Source of the DNA: Spirochaetales bacterium
GTDB taxonomy: Bacteria; Spirochaetota; Spirochaetia; DSM-2461
Direction: 5' to 3'
DNA: 64,000 nucleotides
NCBI GenBank assembly: GCA_003247135.1
Contig: QKAW01000040.1
Span: forward strand, 1-64,000
In this document: positions 25,051 through 34,255 of the stretch, piece after piece
Layout: every line of letters starts with the position of its first letter
Position numbering within the stretch: position 1 is the first letter of the stretch
The notes under the pieces: generated by a model
Seen by the model: the letters and a program-made list of their open reading frames with translations, nothing else
The model's database searches: none
What the model was told of the DNA's origin: nothing
Position numbers and translations under genes: made by a program

Positions 25051-25185
25051 CTATATAATAATAAGCTTTTTAACGGGTATATTCAAGGAAATAATATAAA
25101 AGATGAAAGCACATTTACTAAATAGGAAGTGTGTTTTATACTTCATTTATGCTTAATAATATAATGTATAATTTAGGTTTTATAC

Positions 25186-25971
25186 GTGTATAAACCAATT
25201 GTTTTTTTTGACTCTGGGGTTGGAGGATTACCTTATTTAACCCACTTAAGAGATTTAATTCCCTGGGGTAATTATATATATGTTGCCGACAGTAAAAATT
25301 TTCCTTATGGAGAAAAAGATGAGAAAAACCTGATAAATCTTGTTATAGAGTTAGTGACAAAAATATTGTTCAGATTTAATCCACAGCTTATAGTTGTCGC
25401 TTGTAATACTGCAACAGTTACAACATTAGATAAAATAAGAGAAATTACCAGTGTTCCGATTGTTGGTGTTGTCCCAGCTATTAAAACAGCATCAGCTCTA
25501 ACAAAAAATGGCAAAATTGGTGTTTTAGCTACAAAAAGAACTGTATTAGGCAATTATTTAGAAAATTTAATTAAAGAATTCTCATCAAAAGATGAGGTTT
25601 ATTTAATTGGTGCATCAAGGATTGTTACATTTGTAGAGAATGAATTTAATTTTACATCTGACCTAAGCAAGAAAGAGTTCATTGAAAAATCAGTTTATGC
25701 ATTTAAAGAACTGGGAATAGATACATTGGTATTAGGTTGTACACATTTTATTCATGTAGAGAAAGAAATATTAGAGGCGTTTGACAATCGGGTAAAAATT
25801 GTTGATTCCAGAGAGGGTGTCTCGAATCAGATAATAAGAATATTAAAGTTGAAAAAAAATTGTGACGACAGTGGGGCAGGCTTTTTTTATTTAACAAGAA
25901 ATAGTTTGAAAAATGAAAATTACAAGATTTTTTGTGAAAAATCATTTCTTGAATTCAAAGGAGAATTATAA
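25186..25971 (+). CDS. murI: Glutamate racemase
   Basis: MurI supplies D-glutamate for peptidoglycan. The 261-residue protein has FFDSGVGGLPYL with the catalytic-site Asp/Ser, the first catalytic cysteine in VVACNTATVTTL and the second in LVLGCTHFIHVE. The start is GTG at 25186; TATAAT-like boxes occur 14-26 bases upstream without a convincing -35 element. The rsgA gene follows two bases after the stop with its ribosome site AAGGAG inside murI, so translation is probably coupled. Confidence 0.95.
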   Translation: MYKPIVFFDSGVGGLPYLTHLRDLIPWGNYIYVADSKNFPYGEKDEKNLINLVIELVTKILFRFNPQLIVVACNTATVTTLDKIREITSVPIVGVVPAIKTASALTKNGKIGVLATKRTVLGNYLENLIKEFSSKDEVYLIGASRIVTFVENEFNFTSDLSKKEFIEKSVYAFKELGIDTLVLGCTHFIHVEKEILEAFDNRVKIVDSREGVSNQIIRILKLKKNCDDSGAGFFYLTRNSLKNENYKIFCEKSFLEFKGEL

Positions 25972-25973
25972 AT

Positions 25974-26894
25974 TTGGTAGAAGGAATTATTTTGTGGGGT
26001 ATGAATAATATCTTTACAGCACTAGTAAATGGAAAAAATATTGAGTGTCGTATTAAAGGAAAAGTCCTTAAAGGCCAAGAAAAAGCATACAACCCCTTAG
26101 CAAGTGGTGATTATGTACAGATAGAGATTGATCCAATATCTGAGTCCCATGGAATGATTCTGGGTCGAAGTGATAGAAAAAATCATTTTTCCAGATGGAA
26201 TAATAAAAGGAATGCTCCCCAAGTTATTGCCGCAAATATAGATCAGGTTGTTTGTGTCTGTTCTCCCTTATCACCTCCATTTAGACCAAGATTTGTTGAT
26301 AGAGCTATAATTTCTGCAGAAAATGGTGGGGTTAAACCAGTTATATTACTAAATAAAATTGATCAGGGTGTTCCTCCTGAAGTTGAAGCTCGTTTATTAC
26401 ACTATCAGGAATTGGGGTATGAAGTAATAAAAGTATCTGCTAAAGATGAAAAAAACCTCAGTCAGCTAAAAAATATACTTAAGAATAAAACAACAGCTTT
26501 TGTAGGCCAATCCGGAGTTGGGAAATCAACACTACTTAATACTCTGAATCCGGAACTTATGCTGAGAGTAGGTGAAATATCAGAAAAATTTAACAGGGGT
26601 AAACATACAACATGCTATGCAGTATTAGTTCCATTAAATGAATATTCCATAATTGATACACCTGGAATAAGAGAACTTAATTTATACGGTGTTAATCCAG
26701 ATGTTCTCTCCCACTTTTTTCCTGAATTTGATAAATATTGGGGTGAGTGTAGATATAAGGGATGTACTCATACCCATGAGCCAGGATGCGTTATTAAAGA
26801 AGCTATAGAGCGTGGAGAGATTGATGAAGATCGATTTAAAGGGTATAACTCTATTATTGAAGAACTTGAAGATTCAAGCAGGAAATTTTATTAA
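25974..26894 (+). CDS. rsgA: Ribosome small subunit-dependent GTPase RsgA
   Basis: RsgA is a circularly permuted GTPase that checks late 30S maturation. The 306-residue protein has an OB domain, then G4 (LLNKID), G1 (VGQSGVGKSTLLNTL), G3 (DTPGIRE), and the C-terminal zinc knuckle (CRYKGCTHTHEPGC). The TTG at 25974 is chosen because AAGGAG lies nine bases upstream and the first residues VEGIILWGMNNIF align with family N-termini; an internal ATG at 26001 is less well placed. Confidence 0.95.
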   Translation: MVEGIILWGMNNIFTALVNGKNIECRIKGKVLKGQEKAYNPLASGDYVQIEIDPISESHGMILGRSDRKNHFSRWNNKRNAPQVIAANIDQVVCVCSPLSPPFRPRFVDRAIISAENGGVKPVILLNKIDQGVPPEVEARLLHYQELGYEVIKVSAKDEKNLSQLKNILKNKTTAFVGQSGVGKSTLLNTLNPELMLRVGEISEKFNRGKHTTCYAVLVPLNEYSIIDTPGIRELNLYGVNPDVLSHFFPEFDKYWGECRYKGCTHTHEPGCVIKEAIERGEIDEDRFKGYNSIIEELEDSSRKFY

Positions 26895-26958
26895 GCTCTA
26901 TTGAAAGAGATGAAACGAGAGGATACAATAAGCCATGAATTTTATCTTTAGGATAAAA

Positions 26959-27564
26959 ATGAGAATAATCACTGTTTTTACGGTATTTATTGTTTTATTT
27001 TTAAATTCATGCTTAACAATTGAGTATGATTTAAAGTTAAACAGTAATGGAAGTGGTTCGTTATCAATAAGTTACTTTTTAGATAAACAACTTCAGGGTA
27101 TATCATCTATTGGAAATGATGATGATATTGTTCCTCTAAATTTGAGTGAAGATTATCTTTCAGAAGTTATAGGGGCTAGAAGTGATATTTTTTATCAAAA
27201 TTATAGAGTTTCTGAGGATGAATTTAGTTACAATATATTTGTAACATTTGTTTTTGACTCAGTTGAAGCATTAAACGCTGTTTTACCGGAAGAGAATCGT
27301 ATTGAGCTTACTAGAGTTAACGGTGAAACAACTTTTAGGCAGACTGTTATGAAAGATAAGTCTGGTGAGATTGATAATGAAACTCTCAGTATCTTAAATG
27401 ATATTTTTAAGGAACACTATTTTAAGTTTATATTGAGAACACCGGGAACAGTTAAAAAGACTTTTCAGTCAGAACTGATAGAAGACAGAGTTACTGAGTA
27501 TAATGAGAAATTTATGGATATTCTTATTGATGATAATAAGAAAGAGTGGAGTGTTATCTGGTAA
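26959..27564 (+). CDS. Putative lipoprotein
   Basis: The ATG at 26959 has AGGA five bases upstream and gives a tight lipoprotein signal, MRIITVFTVFIVLFLNSC, with Cys18 as the lipidation site. An in-frame ATG at 26935 is also possible. The 183-residue mature domain starts LTIEYDLKLNSNGSGSLSIS, a pattern seen in LppM-like bacterial lipoproteins of unknown function, in which a strand-rich domain follows the lipid anchor. The next gene starts immediately after the stop codon, suggesting a two-gene unit. Confidence 0.75.
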   Translation: MRIITVFTVFIVLFLNSCLTIEYDLKLNSNGSGSLSISYFLDKQLQGISSIGNDDDIVPLNLSEDYLSEVIGARSDIFYQNYRVSEDEFSYNIFVTFVFDSVEALNAVLPEENRIELTRVNGETTFRQTVMKDKSGEIDNETLSILNDIFKEHYFKFILRTPGTVKKTFQSELIEDRVTEYNEKFMDILIDDNKKEWSVIW

Positions 27565-27963
27565 ATGGTAGGACCGGAATCTATAGAATGGGATAGGAAA
27601 TTAAAATCTCTTTTTGATGAAGTTGACGACTATTTGGAAGATTTATTTGGTAGTTTATATCCTTTACATCCAAATAGAATGAAAAGGGGAGAAACAGCTA
27701 ATAAGGAGATGGATGGTCTTATCAATATAGGTGCTTCATTTTCCCCTGGTTACGGTACTGAATATGGAAGAGGTTATGTTATAGATCTTCATTTATCGAC
27801 TCTGTTTAAAGTAGATAATGTAGTTAAAAAAAATATTGAAGATTGCGCTATTGATAAAATAAAGGAATTATTACCTAAGTATTTTACCAATAGAATTCTG
27901 GAAGTAAAAAAAGATGGGTCAGTTTACAAAATTGTTGGAGATCTGTCCTTGAATACCAGATAA
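27565..27963 (+). CDS. Conserved-looking cytoplasmic protein, unknown function
   Basis: The 132-residue product has no signal peptide or membrane helix. It begins with an acidic helical region (MVGPESIEWDRKLKSLFDEV), contains a basic PNRMKRGETANKE stretch, a Gly-rich ASFSPGYGTEYGRGYVID segment and a C-terminal alpha/beta portion. I do not recognise the family. Its ATG abuts the stop codon of the lipoprotein gene with no spacer, so the two are probably coupled. The pyk gene follows 37 bases later. Confidence 0.65.
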   Translation: MVGPESIEWDRKLKSLFDEVDDYLEDLFGSLYPLHPNRMKRGETANKEMDGLINIGASFSPGYGTEYGRGYVIDLHLSTLFKVDNVVKKNIEDCAIDKIKELLPKYFTNRILEVKKDGSVYKIVGDLSLNTR

Positions 27964-28000
27964 TAAATATGTAAATTTTAGGCTGTGGAGGCTTGTTTAA

Positions 28001-29410
28001 ATGGATAAAAGAAAACAAACGAAAATTGTTGCGACAATTTCGGATTTGAACTGTAGTGTTGAATTTTTAACATCACTTTATGAAAATGGTATGAATGTTG
28101 TTAGATTAAATACTGCGCATCAGTCCCATGAGGGTTCATTATTAGTAATTGATAATGTTAGAAAAGTATCAAAATCAATACCTTTATTAATCGATACAAA
28201 AGGTCCTGAAGTTCGAACAACAGAGATCGGAAAAGAGGGATTAGTTGTTGAAGAGGGTGATATTATTGCTATCGGTCCAAATTTAGGGGATGAAAAAGGT
28301 TTTTTTACAAATTATGAAGGTTTCGTAAAAGATATTCCTGTTGGTGCTGACATTTTGATTGATGATGGTGAGACAGCAATGGTTGTTGTTGATAAGAAAG
28401 ATGATAGACTTTACGTAAAGATCTTAAACAAGGGTGTTATTAAAAACAAGAAAAGTATTAATACTCCGGGAGTTCATTTAGATCTACCTTCAATTTCTGA
28501 AAAAGATGCAGAATATATTAAGTTTGCAGCAAAAAATAATGTAGAATTTATTGCACACTCCTTTGTTAGAAACGGTCAGGACGTTAGAGACGTACAGGCT
28601 CTTTTAGATGCTGCAGGTTCAAATGCTAAAATTATTGCAAAAATCGAAAATAGAGAAGGTGTTAATAATCTGGAAGAAATTTTAGATGAGTGTTACGGTG
28701 TAATGATTGCCCGAGGAGATCTAGGTATTGAAATTCCTGCTCAAGAAGTTCCGGCTATTCAAAAACACATGATTAGAACATGTATAAGAAGAGCACAACC
28801 AGTTATTACTGCAACACAAATGTTACACACAATGATTGATAATCCAAGACCTACCAGAGCAGAAGTTAGTGATGTTGCAAATGCGATTTTTGATGGTACA
28901 GATGCAATAATGCTAAGTGGTGAAACTGCTTACGGAAAGTATCCTTTAGAAGCTGTAAAAATTATGAATAAAATTGCTTTAGAGGTAGAAGCTCACACTC
29001 CTGAGTTAAGAGATGCTCCAGTTATAACTGAATATAATCACGTAAGAAACTTTTTAGCTAAAAAAGCTGTTGAAGCAGCAGCAGAATTGCCTATTAAATC
29101 AATTGTTGTATGTGCTAAGACAGGATCTTCTGCAAGAATAGTATCTTCATACAGAGGAAAGTTACCTATTCATGTAAAATGTATGCACGAGGATGTTATG
29201 AAAACTTTGGCATTATCATACGGTGTTTACGCTTCAACAATTGAAGAGTGCAAGCACAGAGATGAACTTGTTGCTAAAGCGGTTAACTCATTAATTGATG
29301 AAAAACTTGTAGAATCAACTGATCAATTAGTTATTTTAGCTGGAACACCAAGTGACAACAATGAAGCTCCTGAATTTATTCAGATTGCTATTGCAAATCA
29401 CTGCATTTAA
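28001..29410 (+). CDS. pyk: Pyruvate kinase
   Basis: Converts phosphoenolpyruvate and ADP to pyruvate and ATP, the last step of glycolysis. The 469-residue enzyme has LLIDTKGPEVRTTEIG, the short B domain, the catalytic-lysine region ENREGVNNL, the signature MIARGDLGIEIPAQEVPAIQ, ATQMLHTMIDNPRPTRAEVS and DAIMLSGETAYGKYP, plus a C-terminal allosteric-like domain. The usual N-terminal RxNFSHG motif reads RLNTAHQ, a substitution that keeps Arg, Asn and His. A 10-bp hairpin follows 27 bases after the stop. Confidence 0.96.
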   Translation: MDKRKQTKIVATISDLNCSVEFLTSLYENGMNVVRLNTAHQSHEGSLLVIDNVRKVSKSIPLLIDTKGPEVRTTEIGKEGLVVEEGDIIAIGPNLGDEKGFFTNYEGFVKDIPVGADILIDDGETAMVVVDKKDDRLYVKILNKGVIKNKKSINTPGVHLDLPSISEKDAEYIKFAAKNNVEFIAHSFVRNGQDVRDVQALLDAAGSNAKIIAKIENREGVNNLEEILDECYGVMIARGDLGIEIPAQEVPAIQKHMIRTCIRRAQPVITATQMLHTMIDNPRPTRAEVSDVANAIFDGTDAIMLSGETAYGKYPLEAVKIMNKIALEVEAHTPELRDAPVITEYNHVRNFLAKKAVEAAAELPIKSIVVCAKTGSSARIVSSYRGKLPIHVKCMHEDVMKTLALSYGVYASTIEECKHRDELVAKAVNSLIDEKLVESTDQLVILAGTPSDNNEAPEFIQIAIANHCI

Positions 29411-29436
29411 TTTGCTAATTTAAGTTGCATAATATT

Positions 29437-29467
29437 ACACCTCTATTTATAGTATAGATAGAGGTGT
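29437..29467 (+). promoter_or_regulatory. Hairpin covering the ribosome site of the downstream small gene
   Basis: ACACCTCTAT (29437-29446) and ATAGAGGTGT (29458-29467) form a perfect 10-bp stem with an 11-base loop. The 3' arm contains the only Shine-Dalgarno-like sequence (AGAGGTG) of the gene starting at 29473. There is only a weak T tract (tctt) after it. It may act as an inefficient terminator for pyk, as a translational block on the next gene, or both. Confidence 0.65.
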
Positions 29468-29472
29468 TCTTA

Positions 29473-29826
29473 ATGATAGATGATGATAAACAAAAATATT
29501 TAAAAATTTTTAAACTAGAGTTACAAAACCTGATTGATGACATTACCGAGCTAATCAATTATGAAAAAAACCTTTATGATAATAATACACATACAAACTT
29601 TGTTTATTTAGAAAATCTTGTTGTTTTAAAAGATGAAATAATGGGTATAAATGGCATTCTTGGGATTATTGATGATCTTTTTATTGGATTTCACTCAGAA
29701 AATTACAGGGATGATTTACAAAAATCTTTGAAAGAGTTTGTTGAAAAGAAGGGATATCCCCAAGCAGTTTACAGATTAATTGAAAGAAAAATAAAAAAAA
29801 TTGAAAATATAAAAGATATTATTTGA
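29473..29826 (+). CDS. Small helical cytoplasmic protein, unknown function
   Basis: From ATG 29473 (AGAGGTG six bases upstream) the product is 117 residues; the frame also includes a GTG at 29464 within the Shine-Dalgarno sequence, which is less likely. It is almost entirely charged and helical, starting MIDDDKQKYLKIFKLELQNL, with a less charged middle (VLKDEIMGINGILGIIDDLF) and a basic tail. The family was not recognised. It sits between pyk and the V-ATPase promoter, and its translation start lies just after a strong hairpin. Confidence 0.65.
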   Translation: MIDDDKQKYLKIFKLELQNLIDDITELINYEKNLYDNNTHTNFVYLENLVVLKDEIMGINGILGIIDDLFIGFHSENYRDDLQKSLKEFVEKKGYPQAVYRLIERKIKKIENIKDII

Positions 29827-29922
29827 TTTGTGTTATTTATATCCATTATTAAATTGGTTTTGTAAGCGATTACTCCAAACTATAGCGGAAAATAATGGAA
29901 ATATAAAGAAAATAACATAACC

Positions 29923-29951
29923 TTGAAATTAAATTATGTAGTTATTAGAAT
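29923..29951 (+). promoter_or_regulatory. Sigma70 promoter of the V-ATPase operon
   Basis: TTGAAA (29923-29928), a 17-base spacer and TAGAAT (29946-29951); each hexamer differs from consensus by one base. The leader would start near 29958 and run about 53 bases to the atpE ATG, with a GGGGGA ribosome site. Confidence 0.7.
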
Positions 29952-30010
29952 GTAAAATATAGCTATTAGTAAGTTTAATAATAATAAGATTATTTAAATT
30001 GGGGGAATTC

Positions 30011-30622
30011 ATGGATGTTCAATTAAAAGAGCTAATTGACAAAATTAAGACCGATGGTGTCAAAAGCGCTGAAGAGAGTGCTAAAGCGATTATTTCAGAT
30101 GCTGAGTTAAAAGCCAAACAGATTATTTCAGACGCAGAAAAAAAGGCTTCTGATTTAAAAGAGAGTTCACTAAAAGATGCAGAATTAGCTAAACAATCTA
30201 GTATAGATGCTGTAAAACAGTCAGCGCGTGATCTGGTAATTGACTTAAAAAAAGAGATAGAGAGTATTTTTGATAATATAATAAAAGTTGAGAGTGTAAA
30301 TGCCCTGAAAAATGATGGTTTAGCAAGTGCAATTACTGCAGTTCTAAGCAATTGGGATAAGGAGAAAACTGCTGATTTAACAGTTTTACTACCTGAAAAT
30401 GAGAAAGAAAATGCTTTAGCCCTTGTTAATTCAAAATTTAGTGATCTTGTTAAATCCGGTTTGGAAATTAAACCTCACAAGAATATAGATGCCGGATTCA
30501 GAATATCAGAAAAAGATGGTAACGTGTATTACGATTTTTCAGCTGAAGGTGTTGGGCAGATGATGGCTGAATACTTAAGTCCAATTTTGGCAAATATTGT
30601 AAGGGATGTAAAGGAGAGTTAG
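30011..30622 (+). CDS. atpE: V-type ATP synthase subunit E
   Basis: Subunit E forms part of the peripheral stalk linking the catalytic head to the membrane. The ATG at 30011 has GGGGGA six bases upstream; the frame also contains a TTG at 29999 that overlaps this ribosome site. The 203-residue protein begins with a long Ala/Lys/Glu-rich coiled coil (ESAKAIISDAELKAKQIISD) and ends in a globular domain with PHKNIDAGFRISEKDGNVYY, typical of the family. It is the first gene of a tightly packed seven-gene operon. Confidence 0.93.
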   Translation: MDVQLKELIDKIKTDGVKSAEESAKAIISDAELKAKQIISDAEKKASDLKESSLKDAELAKQSSIDAVKQSARDLVIDLKKEIESIFDNIIKVESVNALKNDGLASAITAVLSNWDKEKTADLTVLLPENEKENALALVNSKFSDLVKSGLEIKPHKNIDAGFRISEKDGNVYYDFSAEGVGQMMAEYLSPILANIVRDVKES

Positions 30623-31180
30623 ATGAAACAGTATTATTTTACTGCAGCTTCATTACCTCTTTTATCCATAGATTCCAAACCAGGAATTTCAATTGAATCA
30701 TTTTTGAGCACTTGTCAGTTACACGTGGATCCAGCTGATTATCAGATTCTGATAAATAGTAGCATTACTGTTCCAGAAAATGAGAATTCCCTATCAGGAA
30801 TTGCTCAACTCTGCTGGGCCTGGGAAAAGTCCTTAAGAAATGAGCTTGCGAAGCTTAGAGCTGAGAAAATGAACCTATCATATGAAAACTATATTCGTGA
30901 TGGTGAAGTTGTTTTCGGAACTCAGCGAATTGCTCAAGAAGCTATTAAGATTGACTCTCCTCTGGATGCTGAAAATTTTCTTAACACTGCAAGATTGGCT
31001 TTTCTAGAATCGTTAACTGTAGGACATTACTTTGATCTTACTTTTCTTGTAATTTATTATCTAAAATTACAGATTCTTGAAAGAATTGAGAATTTTGAAA
31101 GTGAAAGAGGTTATACCAGATATCAACAAATTTATAAAAATATACTTTCAGCTTATGAAGCTGGTGGATCGGAGATATAG
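30623..31180 (+). CDS. V-type ATPase-associated DUF2764 protein
   Basis: A 185-residue soluble protein, MKQYYFTAASLPLLSIDSKP onward, of the DUF2764 family, found between subunits E and A in spirochaete and some Bacteroidetes V-ATPase operons. It starts directly after the atpE stop codon and is followed directly by atpA. Because these operons have no recognisable subunit C gene, DUF2764 has been suggested as a functional replacement; that is inference from gene position and size. The sequence is mainly helical with conserved Trp residues (LCWAWEKSLRNELAKL). Confidence 0.88.
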   Translation: MKQYYFTAASLPLLSIDSKPGISIESFLSTCQLHVDPADYQILINSSITVPENENSLSGIAQLCWAWEKSLRNELAKLRAEKMNLSYENYIRDGEVVFGTQRIAQEAIKIDSPLDAENFLNTARLAFLESLTVGHYFDLTFLVIYYLKLQILERIENFESERGYTRYQQIYKNILSAYEAGGSEI

Positions 31181-32947
31181 ATGAAAAGTGTAGGAAAAAT
31201 CATTGGTGTAAATGGTAATATGGTTACTGTACAAGTAGCTGGTACTATTTCCATGAATGAAGTTGGATACATTCTTGTAGATGATAAGAAGCTAAAATCC
31301 GAGGTAATTAGGATTCTTGGTGATAGTTGTCAGATGCAGGTTTTTGAAATGACAAAAGGAATTAAGGTTGGTGATGAAGTTGAATTTACAAAAGAGTTAT
31401 TAGCCGTAGAATTGGGACCTGGTTTATTAAAGCAGGTTTATGATGGATTACAAAATCCACTGCCAGAGTTAGCTGAAGCAGCAGGTTTTTTTCTTGAACG
31501 TGGTATTTATCTAAAAGCTCTTGATCGAGATGTTCTATGGGATTTTACGCCTATTGCTAATGTTGGAGATACAGTTGCTAAAGCTGATAAATTGGGAACT
31601 GTTCCTGAGGGACCTTTTACCCATGAAATAATGGTACCATTTAATCTTTTAAAAAATTATAAAGTAAAAGAGATTAAACCTGCCGGACAGTATAAAGTAG
31701 ATGATGTTGTTGCAAGGCTTGAAGATGAAAAAGGTAACACAATAGATGTCAAAATGTATTTTGAATGGCCAGTAAAGAGAGCTATTGATTGCTATTCAGA
31801 GAGATTAAAACCTACTAAACCTATGGTTACAAAAGTTAGATTAGTGGATACCTTCCTTCCTGTAGCATTAGGAGGAACCTACTGTATTCCTGGTCCATTT
31901 GGTGCAGGAAAAACAGTTTTGCAACAAGTAACAAGTAAAAATGCTGAAGTTGATATTGTTATTATTGCAGCTTGTGGAGAGAGAGCCGGTGAGGTTGTTG
32001 AAACATTAAAAGAGTTCCCTGAACTAATTGACCCAAAAACCGGGAATTCCCTAATGGAAAGAACTGTAATTATCTGTAATACATCTTCAATGCCTGTTGC
32101 ATCAAGGGAAGCTTCTGTTTACACAGCAGTAACTATAGCTGAGTATTACAGACAAATGGGATTAAATATACTATTACTTGCAGATTCAACATCCAGATGG
32201 GCTCAAGCTATGAGAGAGATGTCCGGTAGACTTGAAGAAATTCCTGGAGAGGAAGCATTCCCTGCATATCTTGAATCTGTTATAGCTGGTTTTTATGAAA
32301 GAGCAGGAATTGTAAAGCTTAAAGATGGTCGTGAAGGTTCTGTTACAATTGGTGGAACAGTATCTCCAGCAGGGGGTAACTTCGAAGAACCTGTAACTCA
32401 AGCTACTCTAAAAGTTGTTGGTGCATTTCATGGTCTAAGTCGTGAAAGATCAGATGCAAGAAAGTATCCTGCTATAGACCCAATGGATTCCTGGAGTAAA
32501 TATCCTAGTGTTTTAAATATTGATGCAGTTCAATATGCAAGAAAGATATTATTCAGAGGTTCTGAAATTGAAGCCATGATGAAGGTTGTTGGTGAAGAGG
32601 GAACAGCTCTTGAAGATTATGTAATTTACTTGAAATCAGACTTTCTTGATGCAGTTTACCTACAACAAAACTCCTTTGATCCTGTTGATGCTGCAGTTAT
32701 TGTTGAAAGACAGAGACATGTTTTTTCACATATTGTGGATATTATGGGGGCTGAATTCTCTTTTGACAGTAAAAATGAAGCAAGAACGTTTTTTAACGGG
32801 TTAAGACAGGCATTTATTGATTTTAACGGTGTTGAGTGGCAATCAACAGAATTCTTTTCTAAAGAGAAGGTTCTTGTTGATACATTAAATAAAAAGAAAG
32901 TTAGTTTAGATAGTTTTGCAGCTGAGCTACTAAAAGCAGGAGTGTAA
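31181..32947 (+). CDS. atpA: V-type ATP synthase catalytic subunit A
   Basis: The nucleotide-hydrolysing subunit of the V-type head. The 588-residue protein has the Walker A loop GPFGAGKTVLQQ, the catalytic glutamate segment CGERAGEV, the V-type insertion domain (about residues 110-200), Walker B-like LNILLLADSTSRWAQAMREM, and EIPGEEAFPAYL. All catalytic residues appear intact. It is translationally adjacent to the DUF2764 gene (no spacer) and six bases ahead of atpB. Confidence 0.97.
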   Translation: MKSVGKIIGVNGNMVTVQVAGTISMNEVGYILVDDKKLKSEVIRILGDSCQMQVFEMTKGIKVGDEVEFTKELLAVELGPGLLKQVYDGLQNPLPELAEAAGFFLERGIYLKALDRDVLWDFTPIANVGDTVAKADKLGTVPEGPFTHEIMVPFNLLKNYKVKEIKPAGQYKVDDVVARLEDEKGNTIDVKMYFEWPVKRAIDCYSERLKPTKPMVTKVRLVDTFLPVALGGTYCIPGPFGAGKTVLQQVTSKNAEVDIVIIAACGERAGEVVETLKEFPELIDPKTGNSLMERTVIICNTSSMPVASREASVYTAVTIAEYYRQMGLNILLLADSTSRWAQAMREMSGRLEEIPGEEAFPAYLESVIAGFYERAGIVKLKDGREGSVTIGGTVSPAGGNFEEPVTQATLKVVGAFHGLSRERSDARKYPAIDPMDSWSKYPSVLNIDAVQYARKILFRGSEIEAMMKVVGEEGTALEDYVIYLKSDFLDAVYLQQNSFDPVDAAVIVERQRHVFSHIVDIMGAEFSFDSKNEARTFFNGLRQAFIDFNGVEWQSTEFFSKEKVLVDTLNKKKVSLDSFAAELLKAGV

Positions 32948-32953
32948 ACTAAT

Positions 32954-34252
32954 ATGAGAAAAGTATACAGTAAAATAGAAACAATAGCAGGTAACGTTAT
33001 CTCTGTTAAAGCTACTGATGTTCAATATGGTGAGTTAGCTAGGGTTAGTACCGCATACGGCGATACTCTTGCTGAGGTTATAAAGCTTGATGGTGAATTG
33101 GTTTCCATGCAGGTATTCGCCGGAGGTAGGGGAATTTCTACTGGTGATGAAGTAAGATTTCTTGGGAATCCAATGAGAGTTTCTTTTTCAGACAGTTTAC
33201 AGGGAAGAATTTTTGATGGTTCCGGTAAACCAAGAGATAATGGCCCTGAATTGACTGATAATCTTATTACGATTGGTGGACCTTCTGTAAATCCTGCAAA
33301 AAGAATAATTCCAAGGAATATGATCCGGACAGGTATACCTATGATTGACCTTTTTAATACATTGGTTGAGTCCCAGAAATTACCAATTTTCTCAGTTTCC
33401 GGAGAGCCATACAACCAGTTACTATCTAGAATAGCAATGCAGGCAGAAGTTGATTTGATTATTTTAGGTGGTATGGGATTAAAGTATGACGATTATCTTT
33501 TCTTTAAAGAGGAACTTGAAAATGGTGGAGCTATGAGCAGAACAATAATGTTTGTGCATACAGCTTCAGACCCTGTAGTAGAATCACTAATGGTTCCGGA
33601 TATATCTCTTGCAGTAGCTGAGAAATTTGCGTTACAGGGGAAAAAAGTTCTTGTTCTTTTAACGGATATGACTAACTTTGCAGATGCTATGAAAGAGATA
33701 GCAATTACTCAGGAACAGGTACCTTCCAACAGAGGTTATCCTGGAGATTTGTATTCTCAGTTGGCATCTAGATATGAAAAAGCAGTAGACTTTGAAGGAT
33801 CAGGATCTATTACAATTCTTGGTGTTACAACAATGCCTGGTGATGATGTTACACATCCTGTTCCAGATAATACTGGATATATAACTGAAGGGCAGTACTA
33901 TCTTAAGAATGGTAGAATTGAACCATTTGGTTCATTATCAAGATTAAAGCAGCAAGTAAATGATAAAACAAGGGATGACCATAGAGCTATAATGGATGGT
34001 ATGATTAAGCTTTATGCAGCTTACAAATCTTCATTAGAGAAGAAATCAATGGGATTTAATATGTCTGCATGGGATGAAAAGCTGTTAAAATATGGTTCCC
34101 AGTTTGAAAAGGGTATGATGGATCTCTCTGTTAATATTCCACTTGAAAAAGCTCTTGATCTTGGATGGGAAATTATGGCTTCATGTTTTGAAAAAGATGA
34201 AACAGGTTTAAAAACTGACTTGATTAACAGATATTGGCCAAAAGGAAAGTAG
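32954..34252 (+). CDS. atpB: V-type ATP synthase regulatory subunit B
   Basis: The non-catalytic nucleotide-binding partner of subunit A. The 432-residue protein has the B-subunit pattern [39 protein letters not shown] (no Walker A Lys, as expected for B subunits), [17 protein letters not shown], and the [10 protein letters not shown] and ITEGQYYL segments. Length and motif order are standard. It lies six bases after atpA and three bases before atpD. Confidence 0.97.
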   Translation: MRKVYSKIETIAGNVISVKATDVQYGELARVSTAYGDTLAEVIKLDGELVSMQVFAGGRGISTGDEVRFLGNPMRVSFSDSLQGRIFDGSGKPRDNGPELTDNLITIGGPSVNPAKRIIPRNMIRTGIPMIDLFNTLVESQKLPIFSVSGEPYNQLLSRIAMQAEVDLIILGGMGLKYDDYLFFKEELENGGAMSRTIMFVHTASDPVVESLMVPDISLAVAEKFALQGKKVLVLLTDMTNFADAMKEIAITQEQVPSNRGYPGDLYSQLASRYEKAVDFEGSGSITILGVTTMPGDDVTHPVPDNTGYITEGQYYLKNGRIEPFGSLSRLKQQVNDKTRDDHRAIMDGMIKLYAAYKSSLEKKSMGFNMSAWDEKLLKYGSQFEKGMMDLSVNIPLEKALDLGWEIMASCFEKDETGLKTDLINRYWPKGK

Positions 34253-34255
34253 GGT

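Noticed and set aside
30019-30351. Minus-strand open frame of 110 codons inside atpE
   Set aside because: Antisense shadow of the atpE coiled coil; Ser/Ala/Leu-rich composition arises from the complement of Lys/Glu/Ala codons.
33022-33414. Minus-strand open frame of 130 codons inside atpB
   Set aside because: It lies wholly within the highly conserved subunit B gene and shows no family resemblance.
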